A stretch of 64,000 bases of DNA from Pseudomonadales bacterium. GTDB taxonomy: Bacteria; Pseudomonadota; Gammaproteobacteria; Pseudomonadales; Azotimanducaceae. Both the position numbers and the translations under genes were made by a program. Positions 42,698 through 51,418 of the stretch are shown here, piece by piece. Numbering within the stretch: the stretch's first letter is position 1; every line of letters starts with the position of its first letter. The notes under the pieces were generated by a model that saw only the letters and a list, made by a program, of their open reading frames with translations, was not told the origin of the DNA and did not search any database. Where the stretch lies: contig JANQKS010000003.1 in NCBI GenBank assembly GCA_028281005.1, forward strand, positions 18,940 through 82,939, written 5' to 3'.

Positions 42698-43534
42698 CTA
42701 CAAGATATAACCATCTCCAGCAGCTCGTACGGTGATGTCGCCGATACTCACTCCCCATGGCTGATTGATGGCGTAGACAATCTGTTCCGCCAGGTGTTCC
42801 GGCTCCAGCGCGTAGTATTCGATATGTTGCGGATCGGTGTGTTCGGCCGGTAACTCGCCAGCTTGATGCGCTTGTATCATTTGCCCGTAGGTTGGCATGT
42901 TGGCCCCAAGAATGCCGACAATGGCTTCGGGATTAACAATCCCCTGGCCTAACGCGGTGCCCGGTACACCGGTTGGTTTGACGATGGTGACTTTGATCTT
43001 ACCTTGGGATTCCATCCGCAACGATTCAGACAAGAAGTTCACCGCTGCCTTGCTGGCTCCGTACACGCCGGCGCCTGCCACCGGAAAGTTCCCATATATG
43101 GAAGACACGTTGATGATGTGTCCGCGACCTTGTTCAATCATGGCATCGTAAACAGCGACGATGCCATGCAGCACACCCTTGATGTTGATGTCTATACAAC
43201 GGTCCCAGGCCGTCTGGGCATCGGCATGATCACTGTAAAATGCCAGCGGCATGATGCCGGCGTTGTTAAGCATCACATCGATACGCCCGTATGCCTTTTT
43301 GGCCGCGGCAGCAAGCGTCTGCATTTGAGGAAGGTGGGTAACGTCCGCAATCTGTCCCAGCGCTTCTCCGCCCGCGGTAGTGACACTGGCGACGGTTTCA
43401 TCCAACGCTTCAGCGTTAATGTCGGCGCACACCACTTTGCCGCCTAAGGCAGCGGCTTTTTGCGCGACCAGCCGGCCGAACCCGCTGGCGGCGCCGGTAA
43501 TGACAATGACTTTGTCAGCCACGTAGTTGTGCAT
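42698..43534 (-). CDS. Short-chain dehydrogenase/reductase
   Basis: A 278-residue NAD(P)-dependent SDR. The cofactor loop is TGAASGFGRLVA near residue 13, NNAG near 92, and the catalytic Ser-Tyr-Lys in NVSSIYGNF and YGASKAAV near 145-165 are all present. DINAEALDE after the second strand (Asp-type) suggests NAD preference. The C-terminal region (ALEPEHLAEQIVYAI) is usual for the family. It is followed by the desaturase gene on the same strand only 67 bp upstream in map order, so the two could be cotranscribed. The substrate is not recognised. Confidence 0.88.
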   Translation of the reverse strand: MHNYVADKVIVITGAASGFGRLVAQKAAALGGKVVCADINAEALDETVASVTTAGGEALGQIADVTHLPQMQTLAAAAKKAYGRIDVMLNNAGIMPLAFYSDHADAQTAWDRCIDINIKGVLHGIVAVYDAMIEQGRGHIINVSSIYGNFPVAGAGVYGASKAAVNFLSESLRMESQGKIKVTIVKPTGVPGTALGQGIVNPEAIVGILGANMPTYGQMIQAHQAGELPAEHTDPQHIEYYALEPEHLAEQIVYAINQPWGVSIGDITVRAAGDGYIL

Positions 43535-43601
43535 GGTGCTGGCTCAGATGGCTACTAGATAGAACTAGATGGAAGCTAGAAAAACGCGCCGGCAGCGTGA
43601 C

Positions 43602-44486
43602 TTAAGCCTCTTCCTCTACCTTCGTATCCCGGTCTTTACGGAAAGCCAAGGGAATTTTGAGATCTGACACCAAACCCAGCTTTTCCAATCCGCGCAACAG
43701 CAGGTAGGTGAGGTCCAGTTGCCACCATTCCAAACCATGCCGGGCGGAGCTGGCAAACATGTGATGGTTGTTGTGCCAACCTTCACCAAACCCCAACACT
43801 CCGATAAATACGTTGTTGGTACTGGCATCCCCCGCGTCATACGGTTGCGCACCCCAGCGGTGGCAAACAGAATTGACCATAAAGGTAACGTGCCAGGTGA
43901 ATACCGTGCTGATGAAAAATCCCCACACCATCATCTGTACACCGGAAGTGTTGTAGTCGTCACCCAGCCAGGCGCCCAAGGCATACAACAGTGCCGGCTG
44001 TGCCAGCACCAGCCACACGTAGTGGCGCTGCAAAAATTTAATTTCCGGGAATTTGTGGAGATCGCGCGCGTTGGTGCCTTTTTCATTAAACGCTGCGTCC
44101 GTCATCATCCAACCCATGTGGGCTTGCCACATACCGTGGGTGACCGGCGAATGGATGTCTTGTTCCGTTTCGGTTTCGGCATGATGATGGCGATGATGCG
44201 CCACCCACCACAACGGACCGCCTTGCACCGCAAGGCTACCCGCCAGGGCAAATATAAACTGCACCACACGACTGGTTTTGAACGACCGGTGCGCCAGCAG
44301 ACGGTGGAAACCACCGGTGATCCCTAAACCCCGAAAGACGTACATGGCGACCGCAGCGACTATGGCAGCAGTGCTGACACCGGTAAAGAATGCCCCCAGA
44401 CAAGCCAGGTGGAACAAACTCATCCCAATAATGACGGTCCATACCTGCGGGCGTGCGCGTGGTATCTCCTGGGTCACTTCAGACAT
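43602..44486 (-). CDS. Acyl-CoA delta-9-type fatty acid desaturase
   Basis: An integral membrane diiron desaturase of 294 residues, which introduces a double bond into long-chain acyl chains. The three His boxes are present: HRLLAH near 64, HRHHH in WVAHHRHHH near 102, and WHNNHH in GEGWHNNHHMF near 235. Four hydrophobic segments surround them. It lies between an SDR and a methyltransferase on the same strand. As electron donors, a ferredoxin or flavoprotein outside this window would be needed. Substrate chain length is not predictable. Confidence 0.9.
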   Translation of the reverse strand: MSEVTQEIPRARPQVWTVIIGMSLFHLACLGAFFTGVSTAAIVAAVAMYVFRGLGITGGFHRLLAHRSFKTSRVVQFIFALAGSLAVQGGPLWWVAHHRHHHAETETEQDIHSPVTHGMWQAHMGWMMTDAAFNEKGTNARDLHKFPEIKFLQRHYVWLVLAQPALLYALGAWLGDDYNTSGVQMMVWGFFISTVFTWHVTFMVNSVCHRWGAQPYDAGDASTNNVFIGVLGFGEGWHNNHHMFASSARHGLEWWQLDLTYLLLRGLEKLGLVSDLKIPLAFRKDRDTKVEEEA

Positions 44487-44614
44487 GAGGTGGAATTGCC
44501 CTCCGCAGGCAGATGATTAGGCAGCGCGGATGGTAACGAGAAATGCCCAGCTTCGCTATGCGCAATTCCCACAGTAGCGGTTACGCGAGGCAGTCTATAT
44601 GACGTTTGCGTCGT

Positions 44615-45232
44615 TCAGATCTTTTCCGCCATGCCGTGGAGCATAAAGGCGGCCACCTTAGGCCCCGGCTGGTAGCCGGTCTCTTGTTGCGTGATGTTAA
44701 AACCGCCGTCCGCCAACAGTTCGTCTGCGCGGCGGGTCAAATGACAGCCCCCGCCGATAACTTTCCACAAGGGTTCGATACGGCGCTGCCACTTGGCGAT
44801 GTGGGCTTCATCGGAACGGCCATGCTCAACAAAAATCAGCTTGCCGCCGGGTTTGAGCACACGGCGCATCTCGTCTACCGCGCGGTATGGATTAGGGATG
44901 CTACACAAGGTCCAAGTGCAGACAATGCTGTCGAACGCGTTGTTGTCGAGGTCGAGGGATTCACCCGATATACCCAATACTTCCACGGGTGCGCTGATCT
45001 CGCTGGCGCGCTGCTTGGCCTTTTCGGTGAGCTCCGCGGCTGGGTCCACACCGGTGATCGACTCCACATCCGCGCCATAGTGGCGCAGGTTTAAACCGCT
45101 GCCGATGCCAATTTCCAACACTTTGCCCGTTGCCTGGCTGACATAACGGCTACGCAACTCAGTCATCGGCGGTTGTGAGCAAGCGGCATCAATCAACCGC
45201 GGTAAGATGTGTTTTTCATATAGATTTGCCAT
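44615..45232 (-). CDS. Class I SAM-dependent methyltransferase
   Basis: A 205-residue methyltransferase with the SAM loop VLEIGIGSGLNLRHYG near residue 38, acidic VTGVDP-like TGVDPAAELTEKA, and FDSIVCTWTLCSIPN (motif for the post-II strand) near 105, then RVLKPGGKLIFVEHGRSD. This pattern fits the UbiE/phosphatidylethanolamine or generic small-molecule methyltransferase group. Its neighbours are a desaturase and a P-loop kinase, which hints at lipid modification but proves nothing. No signal peptide is present. Confidence 0.85.
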   Translation of the reverse strand: MANLYEKHILPRLIDAACSQPPMTELRSRYVSQATGKVLEIGIGSGLNLRHYGADVESITGVDPAAELTEKAKQRASEISAPVEVLGISGESLDLDNNAFDSIVCTWTLCSIPNPYRAVDEMRRVLKPGGKLIFVEHGRSDEAHIAKWQRRIEPLWKVIGGGCHLTRRADELLADGGFNITQQETGYQPGPKVAAFMLHGMAEKI

Positions 45233-45254
45233 GTTTTTCTTCTTGTGGGGTGGT

Positions 45255-45797
45255 TTACTGGATCTGCTTCACGCGCGTGTATGCATCCGCGATCATACGC
45301 GCTGATTCTATGGGCGCTTGGGTTTCGGTGTCGACGCTGATTAACGCCGCCGGCAAGGCGGGGAAGTCAAACCGCCCATCGCGCTTGAGGGTCGCGTAGA
45401 GCTCCGCATCCAGCAGTTTTCCAAATTGAGCGCGGCTGGGACTATTGAGTCGCGCCTTTACCGCGTCATCCGAGGCGTTTAACGCCACATACCAGATTCG
45501 CCCGCCACGTTCCTGCACAATGGCATCCAGCCGTTTTATCAATCCTGGCTCCACTGTCGCCTCCGGATTGAAGGTGAAGATAAAAGAGCGGGAAGCATCC
45601 GCCGCCACCTTAAACGCAGCCAGCCACATCTCTTCACGCAGCTGAATAAACGGTTCCGTGCCAAAATCGAACAACGCCGACACCGCATCCACCACCAGGT
45701 GGTTATGGAACAGCGGCATATCCACCAGGGTACTGAGCACGGTACCGATGGTGTGTTTCCCCGCAGCCGCGGGTCCATGTAGAAAAATCACATCCAC
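45255..45797 (-). CDS. Small P-loop kinase-like protein
   Basis: A protein of about 180 residues with a Walker A loop LHGPAAAGKHTIG near residue 6 and a Ser-rich central part (SRSFIFTF). The GTG at 45797 is the better start because AGGAG stands 5 bases before it; a TTG at 45815 adds six residues. The shape resembles chloramphenicol-phosphotransferase-like or shikimate-kinase-like small kinases. It has no obvious pathway partner next to it, although it is the gene upstream of the methyltransferase on the same strand. Confidence 0.7.
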   Translation of the reverse strand: MDVIFLHGPAAAGKHTIGTVLSTLVDMPLFHNHLVVDAVSALFDFGTEPFIQLREEMWLAAFKVAADASRSFIFTFNPEATVEPGLIKRLDAIVQERGGRIWYVALNASDDAVKARLNSPSRAQFGKLLDAELYATLKRDGRFDFPALPAALISVDTETQAPIESARMIADAYTRVKQIQ

Positions 45798-45931
45798 GTT
45801 TTCTCCTGGGCACAAATCGCTGCAATTACTTCTCTACTGACATAGCGTTGTCAGTAGAGTGTCAGTATGGCCTTGAGGCTAGCCCGTATGGGCTATACCT
45901 TGCCTGTATCACAATCAACAAGTCCACCTTC

Positions 45932-46660
45932 ATGTCTGCAGATGCATCGATCACCTTGGTTACGTTAGGTTCCGCTTTTGGCCTCCGCAATGTCAGCCCT
46001 TTTTGCTTGAAACTAGAGATGTTGCTGACAGCGCTGGATATCCCCTTCGATGTTGAGGAAGAAACAGACCCACGTAAGGCGCCCAAAGGCAAACTGCCAT
46101 TCTTAAAGGTGGACGGCCAACTGCTGCCGGATTCTGAGCTCATTACACAATACCTCGACGAACGTACCCAGGGTAAGGTATACGCCGGATTGAGTGCGGC
46201 AGACCAGGCCAAAGGCACGGCACTCACACGTTTGGCGGAGGACCATCTGTACTGGATCATGGTGGCCAGCCGCTGGTTGGATGATGCCTGGTGGCCCAAC
46301 GTTGTGGAGGGGTTTTTCCACATCGCCCCAAAACCGATACGTGGCATCGCCGCGGGTATGGCGCGACGCGCCGTGCGTCAAACCTACAACGGTCATGGTT
46401 TGGGCCGGCATAGCCTGGACGAACAGGCGGACTTTGCGCGTCGCGACTTTGCTGCCATCGAAGGCGCCATCAGTGAAGATGGCTTCCTCACCGGGTCTGG
46501 CCCAAACATCTACGATTTTACCGTCGCCGGTCTGCTGGCGGGCATCTACGATCAGCAGCCGCCGACGTGGATCACCGCGGTTGCGCAGGAATACCCGAAG
46601 CTAAAAGACTATGCGGAACGTGTGCAGGACAACGTTGGCGTGTGGGGACGCGAGCAATAG
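45932..46660 (+). CDS. Glutathione S-transferase family protein
   Basis: A 242-residue GST-fold protein. The start ATG 45932 gives MSADASITLVTLGSAFG. The N-terminal thioredoxin-like domain contains VSPFCLKLEMLL (Ser-x-x-Cys at the glutathione site, near 25), KGKLPFLKVDGQLLPDSE (cis-Pro loop near 60) and YLDERT; the C-terminal helical domain holds the DFTVAGLLAG motif near 200. It resembles the metaxin/FAX-like GST group more than classical GSTs. It is divergent from the P-loop kinase gene. Confidence 0.82.
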   Translation: MSADASITLVTLGSAFGLRNVSPFCLKLEMLLTALDIPFDVEEETDPRKAPKGKLPFLKVDGQLLPDSELITQYLDERTQGKVYAGLSAADQAKGTALTRLAEDHLYWIMVASRWLDDAWWPNVVEGFFHIAPKPIRGIAAGMARRAVRQTYNGHGLGRHSLDEQADFARRDFAAIEGAISEDGFLTGSGPNIYDFTVAGLLAGIYDQQPPTWITAVAQEYPKLKDYAERVQDNVGVWGREQ

Positions 46661-46692
46661 GAGCTAAAAGGACTACGTGGTCCTAAGAGGAA

Positions 46693-47121
46693 TCAGGAAT
46701 GATTTTTAATGTGGTCGGGGACGCTGAAAAAGGCGCCGCGCTTGGGCTCTTCTTTGGCGCGGAAATGTTCACAGCCTTCCGCTTTCAGCAAACAGCTGTA
46801 GCAAGACAGCACCGGGATCATGAGGAACGCAGACAACAACATGGCCAAGCCATCTAGGGCTGCTCCGGTTTTGTGCCAGCCGTCTTCAAACTCCGGCGCC
46901 ATGGTAAAAAAGCCGGCAAAATAGAAAAACATAATGGCGGTCGTGCCGATGGCGAAGAGACGAGCGGTGTTAATGCTCATGCTACGGGGAATCACCGTTA
47001 AGGCGGCTAGAAAGGCGCCCGCTCCAAACAGTAAAGCGATGTGAAGGTGGCTCGGAATGAAGGCGTGTAACACCGCAAAGGTGGCCAGCACACAAGCAAT
47101 TATCGCGTTCACTGTTCGCAT
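46693..47121 (-). CDS. Four-helix membrane protein of unknown function
   Basis: A 142-residue hypothetical protein with hydrophobic stretches at about residues 3-18, 26-44, 56-76 and 88-108 (VNAIIACVLATFAVLHAF, IALLFGAGAFLAALTV, LFAIGTTAIMFFYFAGFF, LDGLAMLLSAFLMIPVL). The C-terminal tail is hydrophilic (KEEPKRGAFF). No recognised domain. The gene is convergent with the GST gene and separated from the next gene by the 326-bp gap upstream. Confidence 0.6.
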   Translation of the reverse strand: MRTVNAIIACVLATFAVLHAFIPSHLHIALLFGAGAFLAALTVIPRSMSINTARLFAIGTTAIMFFYFAGFFTMAPEFEDGWHKTGAALDGLAMLLSAFLMIPVLSCYSCLLKAEGCEHFRAKEEPKRGAFFSVPDHIKNHS

Positions 47122-47447
47122 ATGTCCTCGTCTCCTGCTGTTAGCCTAGCTGTCTAATCCGGCTACCAATTTTCACCTGCTGGTTTCACCTGCTGATTCT
47201 CTGGTGTTTACCCAATGGTGTCACCTAGTCTCCTGAAACTGGCATATCCATATGCAATCGTCATTGTTTTTTAACGAACTTCAAGAGTCAACCGTTTTGT
47301 TACACAAAGTGACATAGTGACGACATAAACTGTTTAATTTGGGCAAAAACGTAAATCTCAAATAACCGAATGGTCTATCAGAAATAACTTTAGGAACTTA
47401 CGTGGCAAGAATTGCCCATCCGAAAATAGGATTATTTTACCTATTTA
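47122..47447. other. AT-rich intergenic stretch of 326 bp
   Basis: Both flanking genes run to the left, so this region holds the promoter of the four-helix membrane protein and the 3' end of the dehydrogenase upstream. It is visibly richer in A and T than its surroundings. A short direct repeat (ttcacctgctg, twice near 47172-47200) and a hairpin at 47424-47446 are the only structures I see; no ORF or RNA gene is supported. Confidence 0.6.
47424..47446 (-). terminator. Possible terminator hairpin after the dehydrogenase
   Basis: AAATAGG at 47424-47430 pairs with CCTATTT at 47440-47446, with a 9-base loop, immediately downstream of the stop codon of the minus-strand dehydrogenase. In the RNA it ends in a U-rich run. 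The 7-bp stem is AT-rich and weak, so the role is only plausible. Confidence 0.4.
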
Positions 47448-48245
47448 TTAGCCGATTTTGGCGCTTTGCCCGCCATCTACGGGCAACAGCACCCCAGTGA
47501 TAAAACCCGCCTCATCACTGGCGAGAAATAGCGCGGCATTGGCCACGTCCCATGCGCTCCCCATCTTTGCACGCAGCGGTACGGCTGCGTCACGCCGCGC
47601 AATCACCTCCTCGCGCGGCTGCCCCGCGGCCACGTAACCCTCAATGGCCATCGGGGTTTGCATTAAGCCGGGCATGATGACGTTTGCCCTTATTCCGTAT
47701 TTGGCATTGTTCATGGCCAAAGCTTGCGTGTACGCATTGAGCGCTGCCTTCGACGCCTTGTAAGCGGTAATGTTACTGGCTGCGGCCACCGCCGCCACCG
47801 AGGAAATATTGGTGATCACACCGGTTTCACGCTCACGCATGTGTGGCAGCACCGCCTTACACATGAACATGACCGACTTGGTGTTGGTGGCAAATATCTT
47901 GTCCCACACCGCTTCGCTGATGCGGCCCGGGCTGGCATCGCCGGCCCCGATACCCACATTGTTGTGCAATACATCGATGTGGCCGAAGTCCGCGATGATT
48001 TGTTCGACACAGGCCAGACAAGCTGCTTCATCCGTGACGTCCAGTGCGTACGCCTGTGCCTGCCCACCTTCCGCTTCGATCATGGCAACGGTCTCTTGCG
48101 CGCGAGGCAGTGCAATATCCAGCACCGCCACTTTGGCGCCTTCCTGGGCAAACCGTACGGCTGTGGCGCGGCCATTACCGATGGTGTCGCCCGGGGTTTG
48201 GCCGCCGCCGACCACCACTGCCGTCTTATTGGCTAAACGTCCCAT
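47448..48245 (-). CDS. Short-chain dehydrogenase/reductase
   Basis: A 265-residue SDR with the classical NNVGIG segment near 92, catalytic NISSVAAVAA (Ser) and YKASKAAL (Tyr and Lys) near 145-165, and the C-terminal FLASDEAGFITGVLLPVDGG. The cofactor loop is longer than usual (VGGGQTPGDTIGNGRATA), a variant seen in a subset of the family. It overlaps the carboxymuconolactone-decarboxylase-like gene by 13 bp, so they form an operon, perhaps for degradation of an aromatic or cyclic compound. Substrate unknown. Confidence 0.88.
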   Translation of the reverse strand: MGRLANKTAVVVGGGQTPGDTIGNGRATAVRFAQEGAKVAVLDIALPRAQETVAMIEAEGGQAQAYALDVTDEAACLACVEQIIADFGHIDVLHNNVGIGAGDASPGRISEAVWDKIFATNTKSVMFMCKAVLPHMRERETGVITNISSVAAVAAASNITAYKASKAALNAYTQALAMNNAKYGIRANVIMPGLMQTPMAIEGYVAAGQPREEVIARRDAAVPLRAKMGSAWDVANAALFLASDEAGFITGVLLPVDGGQSAKIG

Positions 48246-48787
48246 CCGGGTAAACCTTCATCTGCTTGCACGCCAAAACTGTTCAGCGCCATCGACACTA
48301 AATTGTATTGCCCGATGGTAAAAACCAGATCCATCATCTGCTGCGTTGAATAGTGGTTTGACAAACCAGCCCACGTCTCATCACTGACGTGGGCATCCGC
48401 ATGTAATTCGTCCGTGGCCTGGAGTAACAAACGGTCCAACTCAGACAACCCGGGTGTGTCCGGCCCGGTTTTGCATGAGCGTATCTCTTCATCACTCATG
48501 CCCCCCTGGCGGGCAATCTGCACATGCTGACCCCACTCGTAACCCGACTGGCACAGGTAGCCGATACGCAAAATCACCAACTCGCGATCACGCAGACTGA
48601 GCGTGGATTTGCCGAGGATGTGGTTGGCAAATACCATCCAACGCCGCGCCAGATCCGGATGGTTGCTCAACGTCTTGAAGATATTAAAGATGCGCCCCTG
48701 GTTCACAAACGGCTGCATCAACTGTTGGGCGGACTCGTCCCATTGCGCCGGTTCTAACGGTGCTATTCGCGGCTTATCTAAACGCAT
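48233..48787 (-). CDS. Carboxymuconolactone decarboxylase-family protein
   Basis: A protein of about 184 residues starting at ATG 48785-48787. The family hallmark RELVILRIGYLCQSGYEWGQHV (Arg, Cys, Glu-Trp, His) lies near 75-95, followed by LLQATDELHAD and the region near MMDLVFTIGQYN. Members include AhpD-like alkylhydroperoxidases and gamma-carboxymuconolactone decarboxylases; only one Cys of the AhpD CxxC pair is present, which favours a decarboxylase-like member. It shares an operon with the downstream dehydrogenase and faces away from the enoyl-CoA hydratase gene. Confidence 0.85.
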   Translation of the reverse strand: MRLDKPRIAPLEPAQWDESAQQLMQPFVNQGRIFNIFKTLSNHPDLARRWMVFANHILGKSTLSLRDRELVILRIGYLCQSGYEWGQHVQIARQGGMSDEEIRSCKTGPDTPGLSELDRLLLQATDELHADAHVSDETWAGLSNHYSTQQMMDLVFTIGQYNLVSMALNSFGVQADEGLPGWDV

Positions 48788-48847
48788 ATCACTCCCCTTA
48801 AAGTCACTATACTGTGCCCAGACGTTAGCACACTTACGGGAGAGAAC

Positions 48848-49618
48848 ATGAGTATCAACATCGAGCAGCACGGTCGGGTGCGGGTCATCAGCATCAATCG
48901 CCCACACGCACGGAATGCCGTAGACGGACCTACCGCGCAATTGTTAGCAGACGCATTCCGCGATTTTGATGCCGACGAGGGGTGTGATGTTGCCATTCTC
49001 ACCGGGACAGAAGGGACTTTTTGCGCTGGCGCGGACCTCAAAGCCGTGGCCACCGGCACCGGCAACCGCATCGACAGTCAAGGCGACGGACCCATGGGCC
49101 CCACACGCATGTTGCTCAGCAAACCGGTGATAGCGGCGGTAGAGGGTTTTGCGGTGGCCGGCGGGTTAGAGTTGGCGGTCTGGTGCGATCTGCGCGTGGC
49201 CGCCGAAGACGCGGTGTTTGGCGTGTATTGCAGGCGCTGGGGTGTACCCCTGGTGGATGGGGGCACCATACGGCTCACTCGCCTACTCGGGCAAAGCCAC
49301 GCCATGGATTTGATTCTCTCGGGTAGAGGCGTGAGCGGCACCGAGGCGCAGACCATGGGCCTCGCCAACCGCCTGACACCAAAAGGTGGCGCCCTCGACG
49401 GTGCCTTGGAACTGGCTGAACAACTGTGTCAGTTCCCGCAACTGTGTATGCGCAACGATCGCCTATCTGCTTATCAACAATGGGATAAAGACCTCGATGA
49501 GGCGATACGCGTCGAATCCGCGTTTGGCTTAGAGGTGATTCGTTCCGGTGAGACTCAAGCGGGTGCTGCGCGTTTTGCCGCGGGCAAAGGTCGCCATGGG
49601 GATTTTTCAGATCTCTAA
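48848..49618 (+). CDS. Enoyl-CoA hydratase/isomerase family protein
   Basis: A 256-residue crotonase-fold enzyme acting on acyl-CoA thioesters. The oxyanion-hole segment GTFCAGADLKAVA near 58 and the central AVEGFAVAGGLELAVWCDLRVA near 98-120 are typical. The region VPLVDGGTIRLTRLLG replaces the usual EGG catalytic Glu motif by Asp-Gly-Gly, so the exact reaction is uncertain. The gene is divergent from the carboxymuconolactone-decarboxylase-like gene and could belong to the same degradation pathway. Confidence 0.88.
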   Translation: MSINIEQHGRVRVISINRPHARNAVDGPTAQLLADAFRDFDADEGCDVAILTGTEGTFCAGADLKAVATGTGNRIDSQGDGPMGPTRMLLSKPVIAAVEGFAVAGGLELAVWCDLRVAAEDAVFGVYCRRWGVPLVDGGTIRLTRLLGQSHAMDLILSGRGVSGTEAQTMGLANRLTPKGGALDGALELAEQLCQFPQLCMRNDRLSAYQQWDKDLDEAIRVESAFGLEVIRSGETQAGAARFAAGKGRHGDFSDL

Positions 49619-49627
49619 ATATATGCT

Positions 49628-50836
49628 TTAGAGCACCTGTTTGACCTCGTAACCATGATGCTCTAACACCTCGGTGACGCTGCTGTGCTGCTCTTCGCCG
49701 CGCATCTGTAGAACCAGCTCAACCAAGGTGGCCCGCACCGAAGAGCCACCAAAGGCGCGCTGATGTTGGATGTCCACGATGTTGCTCTCCAACTCACCCA
49801 GCAGGCTGGTCAGCGCCGCCAACGCACCCGGGGTATCGGGAATTTCCACCTGCAGGCGCACCAAACGGCTGGAACGCACCATACCCCGCTGCAATACCGA
49901 GGACAGGATCATCATGTCGATGTTACCCCCGCACAACACCATGCCCACTTTGCGCCCGGTAAACCGCTCCGGATAACGCCGCAACAACGCAAGACCCGCC
50001 GCGCCCGCACCTTCAGCCACGGTCTTTTCGATTTCAAGCAAGTCAAAGATGGCCTGCTCAACATCCTGTTCATCCACCAACACCACATCGTCCACGTGTT
50101 GGCGCATCATCTGCGTGGTGATGACGCCAGGAGCTTTCACCGCTATACCTTCGGCGACGGTGGCTGACGCGGGTCGCGCTTCCACATCCTTGTCATGAAA
50201 GGCCGCATAGGCGCCGGGAAAGCGCGCCATCTGTACACCAACCACCTCGACGTCGGGTTTGAGCGCTTTCGCCACACACGCGACCCCGCTGATCAACCCT
50301 CCGCCACCCACAGGTACCACCAACACTTCAAGATCGGGTACCTGTTCCAGCATTTCCAACGCCACGGTGCCCTGGCCGGCAATCACATCATCGGCATCAA
50401 ACGGATGCAGTAAATAGAGATTGTGTTGGGTCGCGAGTGCTTCGGTGTGCTTGAGCGTTTCATCAAACTCACTGCCGTACAAAATCACTTCAGCCCCCAA
50501 CAAGCGGGTGGCTTCCACTTTGGCATTCGGTGTCGTCCGCGGCATCACGATGGTGGTGGGAATGCCGCAGCGTGTACCGTGATAAGCCAACGCTTGGGCG
50601 TGATTCCCCGCGGACATGGCCACCACGCCCGCACGTACCGCGTCGGCGTTCACTAACAAGCTATTCAACGCACCCCGCTCCTTAAATGAAGCCGTGAATT
50701 GTTGGTTTTCAAATTTGATATAAAGCTCACAACCCAACTGCGCGGATAACGTGCGAGAAGGTGCGCAAGCCGTGCGCACGATGTGCGCGGCGATCCTTGC
50801 GTGAGCTTGCTGTACATCTGGTAAGGTGACTGTCAT
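49628..50836 (-). CDS. Threonine ammonia-lyase (dehydratase) with C-terminal ACT domain
   Basis: A PLP enzyme deaminating threonine (or serine) to 2-oxoacids, about 402 residues from ATG 50834-50836. The PLP Lys is in TASFKERGALN near 58; the glycine-rich phosphate loop VPVGGGGLISG lies near 180, and GKRN-like MVLCGGNIDM near 305. The last 75 residues form an ACT domain (RLQVEIPDTPGALAALTSLLGELESNIVDI), which usually binds an amino acid or nucleotide effector. The layout matches the catabolic or biosynthetic threonine deaminase families (TdcB/IlvA relatives); which one cannot be decided from sequence. Confidence 0.9.
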   Translation of the reverse strand: MTVTLPDVQQAHARIAAHIVRTACAPSRTLSAQLGCELYIKFENQQFTASFKERGALNSLLVNADAVRAGVVAMSAGNHAQALAYHGTRCGIPTTIVMPRTTPNAKVEATRLLGAEVILYGSEFDETLKHTEALATQHNLYLLHPFDADDVIAGQGTVALEMLEQVPDLEVLVVPVGGGGLISGVACVAKALKPDVEVVGVQMARFPGAYAAFHDKDVEARPASATVAEGIAVKAPGVITTQMMRQHVDDVVLVDEQDVEQAIFDLLEIEKTVAEGAGAAGLALLRRYPERFTGRKVGMVLCGGNIDMMILSSVLQRGMVRSSRLVRLQVEIPDTPGALAALTSLLGELESNIVDIQHQRAFGGSSVRATLVELVLQMRGEEQHSSVTEVLEHHGYEVKQVL

Positions 50837-50905
50837 GACGCTAACCCTAAAATACCTGCCAGCGTGAAGCACTTACTTTATGCAGTTCTGGCATGAAGCA
50901 CTCAC

Positions 50906-51391
50906 ATGACCACTCCCATGAACACGCTCATGAAGCACTTGCTGATCGTTTATCACTCAAAAACCGGTAATACAGAGCGCATGGCGCAGGCGGTGTATCG
51001 CGGCGCCCAACATCCGGACATCAGCGGCGTAGAAACCCGCTACTTGCGTGCGCGAGAGGCCGGGCCCGAAGATTTGCTGTGGGCGCACGGGTTGTTACTC
51101 GGCACTCCGGAAAACTTTGGCTACCTGTCCGGGGCGATGAAAGATTTTCTCGACCGCACCTTTTACGAAGTAGAGGGTCAATTGAGCCCGCTGCCGTACG
51201 CGATGTTTGTCTCCGCCGGCAACGACGGCAGCGGCGCGGTGCGCGCCATGGAACGGATCGCCAACGGTTATCCATTTGTACGCGTGCATGAGCCGTTGAT
51301 CTGTCGCGGTGAAGTTGACTCAGCCTGCTTGGATGCGTGTGTGGAATTGGGGATGACCTTGGCGGCGGGTATTGAAATGGGTATTTTTTGA
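50906..51391 (+). CDS. Flavodoxin-family protein
   Basis: An FMN-binding fold of 161 residues. The phosphate loop is HSKTGNTERMAQAV near residue 17, and GTPENFGYLSGAMKDFLDRTF near 66 is typical of NAD(P)H-dependent flavodoxin-like reductases. The best start is uncertain: ATG 50906 has Met again at codons 5 and 9 (50930). Short direct repeats (atgaagcact) surround the start region. It lies between a threonine dehydratase, from which it diverges, and a transporter, with no obvious redox partner. Confidence 0.8.
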   Translation: MTTPMNTLMKHLLIVYHSKTGNTERMAQAVYRGAQHPDISGVETRYLRAREAGPEDLLWAHGLLLGTPENFGYLSGAMKDFLDRTFYEVEGQLSPLPYAMFVSAGNDGSGAVRAMERIANGYPFVRVHEPLICRGEVDSACLDACVELGMTLAAGIEMGIF

Positions 51392-51418
51392 AATTGTTGT
51401 GGGTGGGGATGGTTCACC

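Noticed and set aside
47122..47447. An RNA gene in the AT-rich gap
   Set aside because: No cloverleaf, no extended hairpin and no recognisable riboswitch core can be seen; only a short direct repeat and a weak terminator-like stem.
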